A stretch of 34,731 nucleotides of DNA. Source: Spirogloea muscicola (Eukaryota; Streptophyta; Zygnematophyceae; Spirogloeales; Spirogloeaceae). Shown here one piece after another: positions 34,301 to 34,731 of this stretch. The position numbers and the translations under genes were made by a program. The stretch is taken from NCBI GenBank assembly GCA_009602725.1, contig WELB01000371.1, positions 44,514-79,244 on the forward strand, given 5' to 3'. The notes under the pieces were generated by a model. The model had not been told where the DNA came from. It saw only the letters and a list, made by a program, of their open reading frames with translations, and did no database searches. Every line of letters starts with the position of its first letter. Within the stretch, counting starts at the first letter, position 1.

Positions 34301-34643
34301 AGCTGCGGCGGAGGACAGGCGGAGCCCGTTGGGTAGGAATCAGCTGTCATTTTCGACATCTGCTCCTGGCTCTTAAGATTGAGAATCGGCGCCAGCGCCT
34401 TAAGACCTAACCCCTCACCCACTGAACCTTAACCCATTACTTTGTCATTCTAATCTAAACCCCTTGGAAGCTCAGCCCTTATGCGTCACAGCTTCCCGAA
34501 GACCTCGGCTACAGCAGCATTCAACGCCTTACCCTGCCTTTCCATGGAGACCACAGAGCTGCTGCTGATGCCAATGTGCTTTTCTCGACTTACTGTAAGT
34601 GCGGCCGGAACAGATTGTCGCGCCCCACGCCGATGGTCGGCAT
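28346..34643 (-). CDS. FARSB: Phenylalanine-tRNA ligase beta subunit, cytosolic type
   Basis: Beta chain of the alpha2-beta2 enzyme that charges tRNA-Phe. Exons in order: 34643-34594, 34302-34247, 33828-33728, 33572-33449, 33216-33101, 32896-32830, 32637-32596, 32412-32371, 32118-32037, 31818-31697, 31363-31196, 30923-30786, 30541-30431, 30115-29981, 29731-29657, 29405-29298, 29021-28926, 28651-28568, 28420-28346. All phases agree except at the first intron, where a small exon seems to be missing. About 597 residues plus that exon, against 589 in human FARSB from memory. Signatures: start [53 protein letters not shown] (B3/4), [20 protein letters not shown] (B5), [32 protein letters not shown]. 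No C-terminal anticodon-binding FDX-ACB domain follows, as in the eukaryotic cytosolic/archaeal type and unlike organellar enzymes. The intron at 31364-31696 uses a GC donor. Confidence 0.96.
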
Positions 34644-34731
34644 GGCGGCGCCGGCGGCGGCGGCGGCGACGGCGGGAGGGACCTCCGAGCCGCTGGATCG
34701 CGAGGAGGCGGCTCGCTGCTGCGGCGGCAGC
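34644..34731. other. GC-rich leader of the tRNA synthetase gene
   Basis: Upstream flank of the minus-strand ATG at 34643, with a (GCC)n-type run directly before it. The frame stays open without a stop to the window edge, so an upstream start is possible, but MPTIGVGRD matches the usual family N-terminus and is preferred. Confidence 0.5.

Overview
The window is nuclear DNA from a photosynthetic eukaryote of the green lineage. It holds five protein-coding genes, each split into many short exons by GT-AG introns of about 70 to 490 bases. There is no operon structure, no rRNA or tRNA that I can see, and no CRISPR. A unicellular green alga (a trebouxiophyte such as a Coccomyxa relative) fits best: compact spacing, mixed GC, GC-rich codon ends in the longest exons, a plant-type ATXR3 histone methyltransferase, a plastid-type transit peptide on ribose-5-phosphate isomerase, and a group-3-like LEA protein. 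This placement is inference. I assembled exons by eye from reading frame, splice signals, intron phase and remembered homologues.

Layout. (1) 2-2466, plus: mitochondrial ATP synthase gamma subunit, nine exons; the start codon lies left of the window. (2) 2467-4275: non-coding, with a probable foldback/MITE-like element (perfect 18-base terminal inverted repeats at 3395 and 3876) and a GCC repeat. (3) 4276-7202, plus: ribose-5-phosphate isomerase, ten exons, with transit-peptide-like coding potential upstream of the first ATG. (4) 8161 to beyond 20689, minus: one very large gene, at least 21 exons and about 2,420 visible residues, for an ATXR3/SDG2-type SET-domain H3K4 methyltransferase. Its domains run CCHC zinc knuckles, GYF, disordered region, F-box/LRR-like, bromodomain-like, SET, post-SET. 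Its 5' end falls in an assembly gap (20690-21475) followed by 123 A residues and a GCC repeat. (5) 21644-25671: intergenic, with more copies of the dispersed repeat and, just before the next gene, a TATA box with ABRE and CE3-like elements. (6) 25672-27057, plus: LEA-like protein, four exons, with an internally duplicated exon. (7) 28346-34643, minus: phenylalanyl-tRNA synthetase beta subunit, cytosolic type, 19 recognised exons plus probably one small unplaced exon.

The genes do not form a pathway. Two are core energy and carbon metabolism, one is translation, one is chromatin and one is stress protection. The most interesting material is the ATXR3 homologue, where a recognisable bromodomain and paired zinc knuckles sit in the same chain as the SET domain. 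After that come the dispersed inverted-repeat family, the LEA gene with its ABA-type promoter signals, and two splicing oddities in the tRNA synthetase gene.
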